Shown: one piece after another, positions 1 to 8,172 of the stretch
Numbering within the stretch: the stretch's first letter is position 1
Layout of the letters: each line of letters starts with the position of its first letter
Origin: Streptomyces sp. R21
GTDB taxonomy: Bacteria; Actinomycetota; Actinomycetes; Streptomycetales; Streptomycetaceae
Assembly: GCF_041051975.1 (NCBI RefSeq)
Contig: NZ_CP163435.1
Coordinates: 7,357,001-7,421,000 of the forward strand
DNA: 64,000 nucleotides
Reading direction: 5' to 3'
Position numbers and translations under genes: made by a program
Notes under the pieces: generated by a model
Database searches by the model: none
Told to the model about the DNA's origin: nothing
What the model saw: the letters and a program-made list of their open reading frames with translations, nothing else

Positions 1-1402
1 AGCCGCCGACCGCGAAGAGGCCCGGCATCCGGGTGCTGTTGGCCGGGTGCAGCAGACGGCCGTCCGCCGCGGCGAGCGCCGGGGCCGGAACCGCGCCGCC
101 GTCCGCGCCCGTCGCCTCGGCGATGTCGGCCGGGGTGCGGGTCTCGTGCCAGCGGAGCCGGTCGCGGAGGTCGGGTATCGCGCGGGTGGCGACGGAGAGC
201 ACCCGCTCCACGTCCGCCGCTGACACCTGTGCACCCGACGGCACCGTGACGGTCAGCGTGACCGCCTCGTGCTCCGCATCCGGCACCGGGGCGGGGTCGG
301 CGGGCCGCAGCACCGTCACGGTGGGTGCGGCCGGGAACCCGGGCTGCTCCCCGAAGAGTGAGTCCAACTCGCCCTCCCGGTCCGCCGCGTGCACCACCGT
401 CCGGTGTGCCGCTCCCTCCGGCCGTCCGCCCCGCAGCGCCACCAGCACGGTCAGCCGGCTCGGCGTGGAGCCCTCGCCGCGGGGTGCGATCTCGCCCTCG
501 CCGCGCAGCGTCGCACTGGAGACGATGCGGTCCAGCACGCCGGGCGCAACCCCGGCCACCACGAAGTCCGCCTCCGCGACCGAGCCGTCGGAGAGCTCGA
601 CACCGGCCGCGCGGCCGTCCTTCTCGACGAGCCGCTCGACGGCGGTCCCGAAGCGGAACTCCACCCTGCGTGCCACGCACCGCTCGTACACCGCGCGGGC
701 CAGCTCCCTGATGCCTCCCCGCACGTACCAACTGCCGAAGGCGTGCTCCATGTAGGGCAGCACGGCCGCACTGGCCGGGGTGACCCGGGGATCGAGGCCG
801 TACGCCAGCGCGTGGCTCTCCAGGAGGGCCGCCAGGCGCGGATCGCGCAGCTCCCACGCGCCGACCTCGGCGAGGGTGGTGGCCCGCCGGGTGCGCAGCA
901 GCCGCTTGTGCGGCACCGCCGGATAGGGCTCGCGGTCCCCGAGCACCGACCAGTTCGGCCAGAGCGGCTCCTCCAGGAGCGGCCGGCGCGTCCGGTCCCA
1001 GGCCTCGCGCGCCCGCACCAGGAAGTCGCCCCACCGCTCGCCCGCGCCCGCCCCCAGCGCCCCGTCCAGGGCCGCTACGACCCCCGCGCGGGAGGCGTTG
1101 GGCAGCGAGACCCGCGTGCCGTCGGCGAAGACGTGAAGGGACGACGGGTCGACCTGGACCAGCTCGACGCACGCCTCCAGCGGCTCCTTGCCCGTCTTGA
1201 CGAACAGGTCGCGGTAGACCGCGGGCAGGGGGAGCAGCCCCGGGCCCGTGTCGAAGGAGAAGCCGTCGCGCTCGACGCGGCCCACCGCTCCGCCGTACGT
1301 CGCCGCGCGCTCGTACACCACCACCCGGTGGCCCGCGACGGCCAGCCGGGCAGCGGCCGCCATCGCGCCCATCCCGGCGCCGATCACCGCAATCCGTGCC
1401 AT
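1..1402 (-). CDS. NAD(P)/FAD-dependent oxidoreductase, phytoene desaturase-like (3' end outside window)
   Basis: The protein begins MARIAVIGAGMGAMAAAARL, a Rossmann dinucleotide-binding fold of the GxGxxG type at residues 7-12. A Glu follows at the end of beta-2 (VVVYERA), as expected for binding the FAD ribose. The downstream segment YGGAVGRVERDGFSFDTGPG is the substrate-side signature of the CrtI/amine-oxidase-like family. The ATG at 1400-1402 sits directly before the Rossmann strand, so the start is secure. About 467 residues are visible and the stop lies beyond base 1. The family includes carotenoid desaturases and retinol-saturase-like enzymes, but no other carotenoid gene is nearby, so the substrate cannot be assigned. 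It runs away from the TetR operon and is separated from it by a gap of about 530 bases. Confidence 0.85.
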   Translation of the reverse strand, partial: MARIAVIGAGMGAMAAAARLAVAGHRVVVYERAATYGGAVGRVERDGFSFDTGPGLLPLPAVYRDLFVKTGKEPLEACVELVQVDPSSLHVFADGTRVSLPNASRAGVVAALDGALGAGAGERWGDFLVRAREAWDRTRRPLLEEPLWPNWSVLGDREPYPAVPHKRLLRTRRATTLAEVGAWELRDPRLAALLESHALAYGLDPRVTPASAAVLPYMEHAFGSWYVRGGIRELARAVYERCVARRVEFRFGTAVERLVEKDGRAAGVELSDGSVAEADFVVAGVAPGVLDRIVSSATLRGEGEIAPRGEGSTPSRLTVLVALRGGRPEGAAHRTVVHAADREGELDSLFGEQPGFPAAPTVTVLRPADPAPVPDAEHEAVTLTVTVPSGAQVSAADVERVLSVATRAIPDLRDRLRWHETRTPADIAEATGADGGAVPAPALAAADGRLLHPANSTRMPGLFAVGG

Positions 1403-1608
1403 GCCAGGGACTTTATCGGCCACCACTGACAACCCGTGCCCCGGCCGTCAGCCAGGGGAAAGGCCGCCCGTCGTGACGTCTCCCGGGGGACAAAGCCCCA
1501 GGCTCCGGCCAGGAGGGAGTACGGACACGGACGCGAACGTAACCAGTCGGCAACGGTGCGTTCTGGGCATGAGTGCGCAGGGCTGAGTATCCGTACCTAG
1601 GGAGTGAG

Positions 1609-1722
1609 ATGAGTACGCGCGCGGATGGGCCCGACCTGCGCGAACGGGAGAGTGGAGGCACGGCAAGGGGCGCGGCTCCGGCACCGCCGACACGGGGCGG
1701 CGGAACGGTGCAGCGCCCTTGA
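1609..1722 (+). CDS. possible small protein, 37 residues
   Basis: ATG follows GGGAGTGAG closely, which could act as a ribosome binding site. The product starts MSTRADGPDLRERESGG and is Gly/Ala/Pro/Arg rich with no known domain. A strong hairpin follows about 110 bases downstream and would end a plus-strand transcript. Against it, the composition is what random high-GC DNA gives. This is a low-confidence call; it could equally be the leader of a non-coding transcript. Confidence 0.2.
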   Translation: MSTRADGPDLRERESGGTARGAAPAPPTRGGGTVQRP

Positions 1723-1832
1723 CCGCTCCTTCCGCCGACCTGTCGGCGGAAGCGAGGCACGGGGGGACCCGGGGGAACGACCGAACGGGGGCCCAACGGG
1801 GGAGCACGGGGGAGTTCGGGGAAGCACCGCGA

Positions 1833-1884
1833 AGCGCCGGTGCGAGGTGGCCCGCGGGGGACGCGGCCACCTCGCACCGGCGCT
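1833..1884. terminator. strong bidirectional hairpin terminator
   Basis: A 19-bp perfect stem (1833-1851 with 1866-1884) encloses a 14-base loop. It lies 46 bases past the stop of the minus-strand tetR gene and probably terminates the ABC-YhgE-TetR transcript. On the plus side it is followed by TTCGTG. Confidence 0.75.
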
Positions 1885-1930
1885 TTCGTGTGCGCCGACG
1901 GCCCGCCCGGACCGGCGGCTGCGGCCGGGC

Positions 1931-2560
1931 TCAGCGGCTGCCGCTCACACGCCCCTGGAGGAGCCGGGAGAGCGCCGAGTGGACATCGTCGAGAGAGCGC
2001 TCCGGCTGGAAGGACTGCCAGTCCAGCGCGGCCACCAGGACCATGCCGACCAGGGCGGACGCCGTCAGCTGGATGTCGATCTCGTCGCTGAGCTCGCCGC
2101 TGGCCACGGCGTCGCGCAGGACGCCCTCGACGACCGCGACCGCCTCCTGCCGCACCACCATCAGGGTGGACTGCCAGGCCCGGTTGGTGCGCCACAGCTC
2201 GGCCACGTAGAGCTGGGTGAAGGCCGGATAGCGGTCGATGAAGACCAGCCCGGCGCGGATCATCGCGTCCAGGGCGTCGACCTTGCTGCCCCCTTCGCGC
2301 GCGGTCTTCTCCGCCGCCTCCCGAAGGGAGGCGGTGAGGAGTTCCACGCCGTGCCGCAGCAGCTGTTCGAAGAGGACGGACTTGCTCGCGAAGTTGTAGT
2401 AGACCGTGCCCTTCGCGACCCCGGCGCGCTCGGCGATCTCGTCCACGGTGGTGGCGGAGAAGCCCTGTTCCGCGATGAGCGTGACGGCCGCCTCGTAGAG
2501 CTTCTGCCGTGTCGCCTCGCGGCGGGTGCCGCCGCCTCCCGTGGTGCTGCTGCTGTCCAT
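1931..2560 (-). CDS. TetR/AcrR-family transcriptional regulator
   Basis: 209 residues, the usual TetR length. The N-terminal helix-turn-helix spans roughly residues 15-60 and contains the classic TetR pattern: LIAEQGFSATTVDEIAERAG followed by VAKGTVYYNFASKSVLFEQL. The C-terminal half is the helical ligand and dimer domain. ATG at 2558-2560 is chosen because the 10-20 residue polar leader before the HTH is typical; upstream in-frame extension runs into the neighbour. It lies 35 bases after the YhgE-like gene on the same strand, so it is probably co-transcribed with the ABC/YhgE pair. An ACTGAC-TG-GTCAGT palindrome in front of the ABC gene fits its operator, which suggests autorepression of the whole unit and induction by an unknown ligand. 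That link is inference. Confidence 0.9.
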   Translation of the reverse strand: MDSSSTTGGGGTRREATRQKLYEAAVTLIAEQGFSATTVDEIAERAGVAKGTVYYNFASKSVLFEQLLRHGVELLTASLREAAEKTAREGGSKVDALDAMIRAGLVFIDRYPAFTQLYVAELWRTNRAWQSTLMVVRQEAVAVVEGVLRDAVASGELSDEIDIQLTASALVGMVLVAALDWQSFQPERSLDDVHSALSRLLQGRVSGSR

Positions 2561-2595
2561 GGCTCTGATTGTCACAGGGCCGGTGATGTGCGGGC

Positions 2596-4680
2596 TCACA
2601 GGCTCAGCTCCGGGTGCAGTCGGTCGAGGGTCCACACCTGCTTGCGGTGTGCGGACAGGGCGGTGAGCGCGAGCGCGCCCGCGGTGAACGCCAGAAGGAC
2701 GGCGCAGGCCTGCCAGACGGGCCCGAGACCGCCGCCCGTGATGAGCCTGCGCAGGGCCGCGACCACGTAGCTCATCGGCAGGAAGGGGTGAATCGCGTTG
2801 AAGAAGCCCGGACTGGTCTGGACGGGGTACGTGCCGCCCGCCGACGTCAGCTGGAGCATCAGGAGAGCGAGGACGAGGATCCGCCCGGCCGCTCCGAAGC
2901 GGGCGTTCAGCCACTGCACGATCGCCGCGAAACACGCCGTCACCAGGAAGAGGAAGCCCACCGTTCCCGCCGCGCGGACCATCTCCAGGCCGATCGCCCA
3001 GTGCAGCACCGACATCAGCGCCGCCGTCTGGAGCACGCCGAGCGCGGCCACTGGCAGCCAGCCCGCCAGCGCGATGCGCCAGGCAGAGGCGCCCGCCGCG
3101 AGCGCGCGCCGGTTGAGCGGCGGGATCAGCATGTACGCCACCATCGCGCCCACCCACAGGGAGAGCGGGATGAAGTACGGGGCGAAACCGGTGCCGTAGT
3201 TCGGTGCGTGGTGCAGGTCCTTCGAAGCGAGCCGGACCGGGTCGGACATGACGCCGGTGCGCTCGTCGCGGTCCTTCTTGTCGTAGTCGGGGATCTGGCC
3301 GGCGCCGTCGTGCAGCCCGCCGGCGAGCTTCCCGGAGCCGTCGCCGAGCTGGTAGATACCGCCGTTGAGGTCGTACGCGCCCGTCTTGAGCTTCCCGACA
3401 CCCGTGTCGAGGTCGGAGGCGCCGGTCTTGGCCGTGCCGAGCCCGGTGTGCAGCGTCTTCGCTCCCGCGGCGACCTTGCCGGCCCCCTCGTTCAGCTTGT
3501 TGATCTTCGATACGGAATCGGTGAGGTCCTCGGAGAGGTGCGGTGAGCGGTCGGCGAGTGCCTGCGCCTGCTTCTGCAGGGTGGCGAGGTTCTTGTCGAG
3601 CTTGTCGAGGTCGCCGTCCTGGTCGGCGATCAGCTCGTTGACGTCGTCGGCGACCTTCGCGACGTCCGCGGCCGCCTGCTTGGCCTTCTTCAGATCGGGG
3701 CAGGCGGCGTCGGGCAGCGGCAGGGTCTCGCAGCGTGCCTTGTAGACGGCGTTCAGCGTGTCGGAGGCCGCGTGGGCGCCCTTGGCGGCGGTCGGGGCCG
3801 TCTTCACCAGGGTGTCGAGGTTGTCGCGGATGCCCGAGGCGGAGTCGGCGACGAGCTGCGCCGTGTCACCGATCGACTTCTCGTTGTCCTTCAGGAAGGG
3901 GCCCACCTTGTCGGCGACCCCGTTGACCTTGTCGGCGAGTTTCTGCGTGCCGTCCGCGACCTGCTTCGAGCCGTCCTCCAGGTCGCCCGCGCCCTTGTTG
4001 AGCTTCTTCAGGCCCCCGGAGAGCTTGCCGCTGCCCTTCTTGGCCTCCTTCAGCCCGTCCGCGAGGTCCTTGGAGCCCTTCTCCGCCTTGCCGATCCCGC
4101 CCGTGAGCTTGTCGGCCCCCTTGGCGGCCTTCTCGGTCTGCCCGTGGATGTCCGAGAACGACACGAAGATCTTGTCGAGGAACGACCGCGACGCCTTCGT
4201 GGAGGCGGCCGTGCGCACCTCGCTGAACACCGTCCTGGAGATCTGCCCGACGATGTAGTTGTTCGCGTCGTTCGTACGGACCTGGAGCGCGCCCGTCTCG
4301 GGGGACGCCCCGGAGCTGGAGGCGATCCTCTTACTGAAGTCGGACGGCATGGTCAGCGACAGGTAGTACGTGCCGTCCTCGACGCCCGCACGGGCCTCGG
4401 CGGCGCTCACCTCGTGCCACTCGAAGGTGTCGCTGTCGCGCAGCCCCTCGGTGATGTCGTCGCCCGCCGCGACCTTCTGGCCGGCGGAGGTCGCCCCCTT
4501 GTCGTCGTTGACGAGCGCCACCGGGATGCGGTCCAGACGGCCGTACGGGTCCCAGAAGGACCACAGGTACAGGGCGCCGTACAGCAGGGGCAGCAGCAGG
4601 AGCGCGGCCAGCGCGGCCCGCGGGAGCCTGCCCCTGCCGAAGCGCCTGAGCTCAAGCGCGGCCAGTTTCGGCGAGCGCAT
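2596..4680 (-). CDS. YhgE/Pip-family membrane protein with long coiled extracytoplasmic domain
   Basis: 694 residues. One transmembrane helix follows the start (RAALAALLLLPLLYGALYLW), then the conserved Pip-N segment FWDPYGRLDRIPVALVNDD. A long extracytoplasmic region (about 190-500) is full of heptad-like Gly/Lys/Leu repeats such as KLSGGLKKLNKGAGDLEDG and KQVADGTQKLADKV. The C-terminal 200 residues carry about six membrane helices of the ABC-2 type. This architecture is that of YhgE/Pip proteins (phage-infection protein relatives), whose cellular role is poorly known and is often assumed to be export. The ATG at 4678-4680 begins MRSPKLAALELRRF and overlaps the end of the ABC ATPase gene by 29 bases, showing translational coupling. 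The ATPase is therefore its likely partner. Confidence 0.9.
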   Translation of the reverse strand: MRSPKLAALELRRFGRGRLPRAALAALLLLPLLYGALYLWSFWDPYGRLDRIPVALVNDDKGATSAGQKVAAGDDITEGLRDSDTFEWHEVSAAEARAGVEDGTYYLSLTMPSDFSKRIASSSGASPETGALQVRTNDANNYIVGQISRTVFSEVRTAASTKASRSFLDKIFVSFSDIHGQTEKAAKGADKLTGGIGKAEKGSKDLADGLKEAKKGSGKLSGGLKKLNKGAGDLEDGSKQVADGTQKLADKVNGVADKVGPFLKDNEKSIGDTAQLVADSASGIRDNLDTLVKTAPTAAKGAHAASDTLNAVYKARCETLPLPDAACPDLKKAKQAAADVAKVADDVNELIADQDGDLDKLDKNLATLQKQAQALADRSPHLSEDLTDSVSKINKLNEGAGKVAAGAKTLHTGLGTAKTGASDLDTGVGKLKTGAYDLNGGIYQLGDGSGKLAGGLHDGAGQIPDYDKKDRDERTGVMSDPVRLASKDLHHAPNYGTGFAPYFIPLSLWVGAMVAYMLIPPLNRRALAAGASAWRIALAGWLPVAALGVLQTAALMSVLHWAIGLEMVRAAGTVGFLFLVTACFAAIVQWLNARFGAAGRILVLALLMLQLTSAGGTYPVQTSPGFFNAIHPFLPMSYVVAALRRLITGGGLGPVWQACAVLLAFTAGALALTALSAHRKQVWTLDRLHPELSL

Positions 4681-5497
4681 CCGCCGCCCCCTTCTCGTCG
4701 TCGGGCTTCGCGGTCTTGGGCATCTCGGTCTCGGGCATCTCGGTCCCCGGCATCTCGGTGTCCGGCTCCGAGGCGTCACGTGTGTCGTCCTCGGGCGGCG
4801 AGGTCCGGACCACTACGGCGCCCTCGGGGGCCTCGCTGCACACGGCCACGACCGTCGTGCCGGAGTCGGCGAGGGACCTCAACAGGGCCCAGGCCTCGGC
4901 CCGTTCGGCGTCCGAGAGCTTGAGGTCGGCGTCGTCGACGCCCAGCAGACGCGGGCGGCCGATGAGGGCGAGGGCGACGGACAGCCGCAGCGCCTCCAGG
5001 CGCTCCAGGTCCCGTACGGCCGTCCGCGAGCCCTTGGGCAGCGCGGACCGGTCGAGCCCGGCGGCGCTCAGTGCGGTGTCGATCCGCAGCTTCGCCTCCG
5101 CGATCCGCTCCCCCCGCGGTCGCAGCAGACCGCGCACGGAACCGCCGAACCGCCGCTGCAGCAGCGCCCGTTCCCGCAGGTGCTCCCCGACGGTCAGGGC
5201 GGGGTCGAGGTCGGTGACGCCGGGGACGTGGGCCAGCGCGCTGAACCGCCGCACCGCCGCCAGCTGTTTCGGCAGTACCGACCCGCCCACCGTGGCGGTC
5301 CCCTCCGTCGGCTTCATCCGCCCGGTGAGCGCGAGCAGCAGACACGTCCGGCCGGAGCCGGACGGTCCCTCGACCGCGATCAGCGAACCGGGGTCCGCGG
5401 CGATGCGGACGTCCCGGAACGCCCAGCCGCGCGGGCCCCTGAGCCCGAACCCCTCGGCGCCGACGGCGACTCCGGCAACTTGCTCCGGCCCGTCCAT
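4652..5497 (-). CDS. degenerate ABC-transporter ATPase-like protein
   Basis: 281 residues. The N-terminal 200 follow an ABC nucleotide-binding fold, but key motifs are altered. Walker A reads EGPSGSGRT (residues 43-51), with Arg in place of the invariant Lys. The LSGGQ signature region reads DLERLEALR. Walker B ends LLGVDD, with Asp where the catalytic Glu should be. A tail of about 60 residues (after 220) contains the short repeats TEMPGTEMPETEMPKT and is acidic. It overlaps the YhgE-like gene by 29 bases and is the first gene of the operon. Family knowledge says such changes abolish or strongly reduce ATP hydrolysis, so it may be a structural or regulatory subunit. The start at ATG 5497 leads straight into the fold. 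Confidence 0.8.
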   Translation of the reverse strand: MDGPEQVAGVAVGAEGFGLRGPRGWAFRDVRIAADPGSLIAVEGPSGSGRTCLLLALTGRMKPTEGTATVGGSVLPKQLAAVRRFSALAHVPGVTDLDPALTVGEHLRERALLQRRFGGSVRGLLRPRGERIAEAKLRIDTALSAAGLDRSALPKGSRTAVRDLERLEALRLSVALALIGRPRLLGVDDADLKLSDAERAEAWALLRSLADSGTTVVAVCSEAPEGAVVVRTSPPEDDTRDASEPDTEMPGTEMPETEMPKTAKPDDEKGAADALAETGRA

Positions 5498-5546
5498 CTC
5501 CCCCTCGATCCCCTGCCGGGAGTCCGGTCAAGACCCCCACTTTTGA

Positions 5547-5560
5547 ACTGACTGGTCAGT
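5547..5560. promoter_or_regulatory. palindromic operator, probable TetR site
   Basis: ACTGAC-TG-GTCAGT is a perfect 6-bp inverted repeat with a 2-base centre. It lies 50 bases upstream of the ABC ATPase start and 134 bases before the divergent HEPN gene. The form is typical of TetR-family operators. The only TetR gene nearby is the last gene of the operon it fronts. Confidence 0.7.
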
Positions 5561-5693
5561 GCAAAAACTAACCCGAACTGTCGATCGAAGCAAAAGCCCA
5601 GGTCAGAACGGATTGTCAGTGGCATACCGCACGATGGGCACATACGGCACCTCGTGTCAGGGCGTGCCGTCACACGACGACAGGAGGTTCGTC

Positions 5694-6233
5694 ATGGCCA
5701 ACTCGTCCGCAGCCGCCTCCCACCGGCGCCGCGCCTCCGGCCCTGCCCCCTCACTGACCGGCCCGGCGAGCGATGTGCACCCTGTGCTCCGCCGGGCCAC
5801 GGCCCCGCCCGCCGCCCTCGACCTGCTCGCCCAGGCCCGCGCCGGCCTCGACGAGGCGACCGCCCTCGAAACGCCCAACGAGCGCTATGCGACGGCCCAT
5901 CTGGCCGCCCTGCGCACCGCCGCGGCCGTCCTCGCCGCGCGGGGGCGCCCGGAGCCCACGCTCCGACGCCGGGCCCGCATCCGCAGCGCCTGGGAAGTGC
6001 TCCCCGAAATAGCGCCCGAACTCGCCGAGTGGAGCGCGCTGTTCGCCTCCGGGGCCCGGCGCCGCGCCCGCGCCGAGGCGGGCATACAGGGCGCGGCCAG
6101 CAGCCGCGACGCCGACGACCTGCTGCGCGACGTGGCGATGTTCCTGCGCCTCGTCGAGCGGATGCTCGTCCTGCAGCCGGTGCTGCCCCAGCCCCGTCAG
6201 GACGAGGACAGTGACGTCCCCGATGCGGGCTGA
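5694..6233 (+). CDS. SAV_6107-type HEPN-domain protein
   Basis: 179 residues, Ala/Arg rich, all helical in appearance. The segment VHPVLRRATAPPAALDLLAQ leads into NERYATAHLAALRTAAAVLA, which matches the small HEPN family named after the Streptomyces avermitilis protein SAV_6107. Residues 64-69 read RYATAH, an R-x4-H arrangement like that of HEPN ribonucleases, although the residue after Arg is Tyr rather than the commoner polar choice. No nucleotidyltransferase partner gene is adjacent, and the protein is conserved at this place in streptomycetes, so a housekeeping rather than toxin role is likely. ATG 5694 is preceded by AGGAGG at the right distance. A hairpin follows at 6270. Confidence 0.75.
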   Translation: MANSSAAASHRRRASGPAPSLTGPASDVHPVLRRATAPPAALDLLAQARAGLDEATALETPNERYATAHLAALRTAAAVLAARGRPEPTLRRRARIRSAWEVLPEIAPELAEWSALFASGARRRARAEAGIQGAASSRDADDLLRDVAMFLRLVERMLVLQPVLPQPRQDEDSDVPDAG

Positions 6234-6269
6234 CCCGCACACCGCGCCGGGGCCGGACCCACCGCCCCC

Positions 6270-6302
6270 ACCCGATCCGCCGCGTGAGACGGAGGATCGG
6301 GT
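6270..6302 (+). terminator. hairpin after HEPN gene
   Basis: ACCCGATCC (6270-6278) pairs with GGATCGGGT (6294-6302), and CCG/CGG pairs inside it around a 7-base loop. It starts 37 bases after the HEPN stop and lies before the methyltransferase gene. There is no long T-run, which is normal in Streptomyces. Confidence 0.55.
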
Positions 6303-6422
6303 ACGGCGTCGGAGGCAATAGGGTGGAGCCGCCTGAAGCCTTCCGCCCCGGCCACGGGAGCGGGAGGCACGCCGATCGCTCCGCCGTGCAAGAGGCGGTG
6401 CCGCGCCGAGGAGTCAACTGCC

Positions 6423-7250
6423 GTGTCGGACCCGATGCGCCCGCCCGTCGCCCACCACCAGCCGCAACCGACGTCGCTGCGCTCCGGCCCCGCTCTTTCC
6501 CGCGCTTCCCTCCGTACCGCCGTGGTCTGGGAGGTCCTCCAGGACGCCCTCGACCGCCGGGTCAAGGCCACCGGGCGGGAATCGCTGGACGTCCTCGACA
6601 CCGGAGGCGGCAGCGGCAACTTCGCGGTACCCGTGGCCGGTCTCGGCCACCGCGTCACCGTCGTCGACCCCAGCCCGAACGCGCTGTTCGCGCTGGAGCG
6701 CCGGGCCGCCGAGGCCGGAGTCGCCGACCGTGTGAAGGGTGTCCAGGGCGACGCGCACGGCCTCTTCGACGTGGTCGAGCGCGGCGGGTACGACGCGGTG
6801 CTGTGCCACGGCGTCCTCGAATACGTGGACGACCCGGCCGAGGGCGTGCGCAATGTGGTGGACGCGCTGCGCCCCGACGGCGTCCTCAGCCTGCTCGCCG
6901 CGGGCCTCGGCGGAGCGGTCCTGGCGCGCGCCCTCGCCGGGCACTTCAAGGAGGCCAGGCAGGCGCTCGACGACCCGGACGGCCGCTGGGGCGAGGGTGA
7001 TCCCGTACCCCACCGTTTCACCACCGAACAGCTCACCGCGCTGGTCGAGGGCGCGGGCCTGCGGGTCGGTGCCGTGCACGGCGTACGGGTCTTCGCGGAC
7101 CTCGTCCCCGGGGTCCTCGTGGACACCGAGCCGGGGGCCCTGGACGCGCTGCTGAAGCTCGAGGCAGCCGCGGCCGAACTCGCCGCGTTCCACTCCGTGG
7201 CCACGCAACTGCACGTGCTGGGTGAGACGCAGGGGGCCGAAGAGGGCTGA
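6423..7250 (+). CDS. class I SAM-dependent methyltransferase
   Basis: 275 residues. Motif I is LDVLDTGGGSGNFAVPVAGL with the acidic motif II at VTVVDPSPNAL, followed by DAHGLFDVV and the motif-IV segment YDAVLCHGVLEYVDDP. This is the Methyltransf_11/CmoA-like fold. The C-terminal part (HRFTTEQLTALVEGAGLRV) is typical of small-molecule or tRNA-wobble methyltransferases of this group, but the substrate cannot be read from sequence. The GTG at 6423 has GAGGAG about 10 bases upstream. It has its own upstream hairpin-bounded region, so it is probably transcribed separately from the HEPN gene. Confidence 0.85.
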   Translation: MSDPMRPPVAHHQPQPTSLRSGPALSRASLRTAVVWEVLQDALDRRVKATGRESLDVLDTGGGSGNFAVPVAGLGHRVTVVDPSPNALFALERRAAEAGVADRVKGVQGDAHGLFDVVERGGYDAVLCHGVLEYVDDPAEGVRNVVDALRPDGVLSLLAAGLGGAVLARALAGHFKEARQALDDPDGRWGEGDPVPHRFTTEQLTALVEGAGLRVGAVHGVRVFADLVPGVLVDTEPGALDALLKLEAAAAELAAFHSVATQLHVLGETQGAEEG

Positions 7251-7525
7251 GCGGCCTCCCGAGGCGCGCCGCTGATCAGGGCCTTGGCCGCACATGGAGT
7301 ACGCCACAGGCCCCCCGATCGGGCGCTCGGCGCCGTATGATCGAGGGAGACCGCCCGGCATGACAGACCGGCCGCTGGGGAATGCACGCCTCAGTGAATC
7401 GGGGTGCCATGGCGGGTTCCGGTTGGCTTATTGGCGTAGAGGGGCGGGTTTCACGGGGGCGATTCCCTGCCTATCCTGAAGGGGACCCCCGGTCGCCCCG
7501 GCGACTGCACGATGAGGAGGACGCC

Positions 7526-7921
7526 GTGCCGCTCTCGGAGCACGAGCAGCGAATGCTCGAGCAGATGGAGCGAGCGCTGTACGCCGAAGATCCCAAGTTC
7601 GCGACAGCGCTTGAGGGAAGCGGGCTGCGTACGTACACCCGGCGACGGGTCTACCAGGCGGTCGCGGGCTTTCTGGTGGGTATCGCGCTCCTCATGGCCG
7701 GAATGGTCGCAGTACAGATCTGGCTGAGCGTGGTGGGTTTCCTCGTCATGCTGGGCTGCGCGGTGCTTGCCGTCACCGGTTGGCGCAAGGCACCCAAGCC
7801 CGGTGAGCAGACGGCCACGCCCGGCGCACCCGCCGGGCGTCGTCAGGGCCGACAGCGCCGCTCCATGATGGACCGCATCGAACAACGCTGGCAGCGCCGC
7901 CGCGACGAACAGGGTCAGTGA
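7526..7921 (+). CDS. DUF3040 membrane protein
   Basis: 131 residues. It begins MPLSEHEQRMLEQMERALYA, the hallmark of the actinobacterial DUF3040 family, followed by two adjacent membrane helices (about residues 50-95) and a basic cytoplasmic tail (RRQGRQRRSMMDRIEQRW). GTG 7526 is preceded by GAGGAGG. The family is found next to the dcw cluster in many actinobacteria; the function is unknown. The 275 bases in front contain no gene I can support and probably hold its promoter. Confidence 0.9.
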   Translation: MPLSEHEQRMLEQMERALYAEDPKFATALEGSGLRTYTRRRVYQAVAGFLVGIALLMAGMVAVQIWLSVVGFLVMLGCAVLAVTGWRKAPKPGEQTATPGAPAGRRQGRQRRSMMDRIEQRWQRRRDEQGQ

Positions 7922-7960
7922 CCCCGCAGTCTCCCAGCGGCCCGCCCACCCATACGCACA

Positions 7961-7994
7961 CAGGGGTGACCACCTGAGAAGGCGGTCACCCCTG
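7961..7994 (+). terminator. hairpin terminator after DUF3040 gene
   Basis: CAGGGGTGACC (7961-7971) pairs perfectly with GGTCACCCCTG (7984-7994). The loop contains a further CCT/AGG pairing. It sits 40 bases after the DUF3040 stop. Confidence 0.75.
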
Positions 7995-8100
7995 AAGCAT
8001 GTGCGGCCCGCGGAGGAGCGGGCCTGCCCTCCATGAGCGCCGGTATCGGCAGCCTTGGGTCGGGCTCGGGGCGGGCTCGAAACGGGAGACGGCAGTACGA

Positions 8101-8137
8101 CGCCCGGCCCCGGAGGTCAGACCTCCCGGACCGGGCG
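8101..8137 (-). terminator. hairpin terminator after transglutaminase gene
   Basis: CGCCCGG (8101-8107) pairs with CCGGGCG (8131-8137), and GGAGGT (8112-8117) with ACCTCC (8121-8126). It lies 36 bases past the minus-strand stop at 8173 and back to back with the 7961 hairpin, separating convergent genes. Confidence 0.65.
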
Positions 8138-8172
8138 TCGGTGTGTCAGCCGTTCCACTCTCCCGACGGCGG

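Larger units (their letters stand above)
1403..1930. other. 528-base gap between oxidoreductase and tetR
   Basis: No convincing long gene is seen here. The stretch holds a possible 37-residue plus-strand ORF (1609-1722) behind a purine-rich GGAGTGAG sequence, and a 19-bp perfect hairpin (1833-1884). Longer open frames crossing the gap on both strands have no recognisable domain and overlap the TetR gene, so they look like GC-driven shadows. Confidence 0.6.

Noticed and set aside
7294..7479. 61-codon plus-strand open frame before the DUF3040 gene
   Set aside because: No ribosome binding site of note and no recognisable family; it lies where a promoter is expected.
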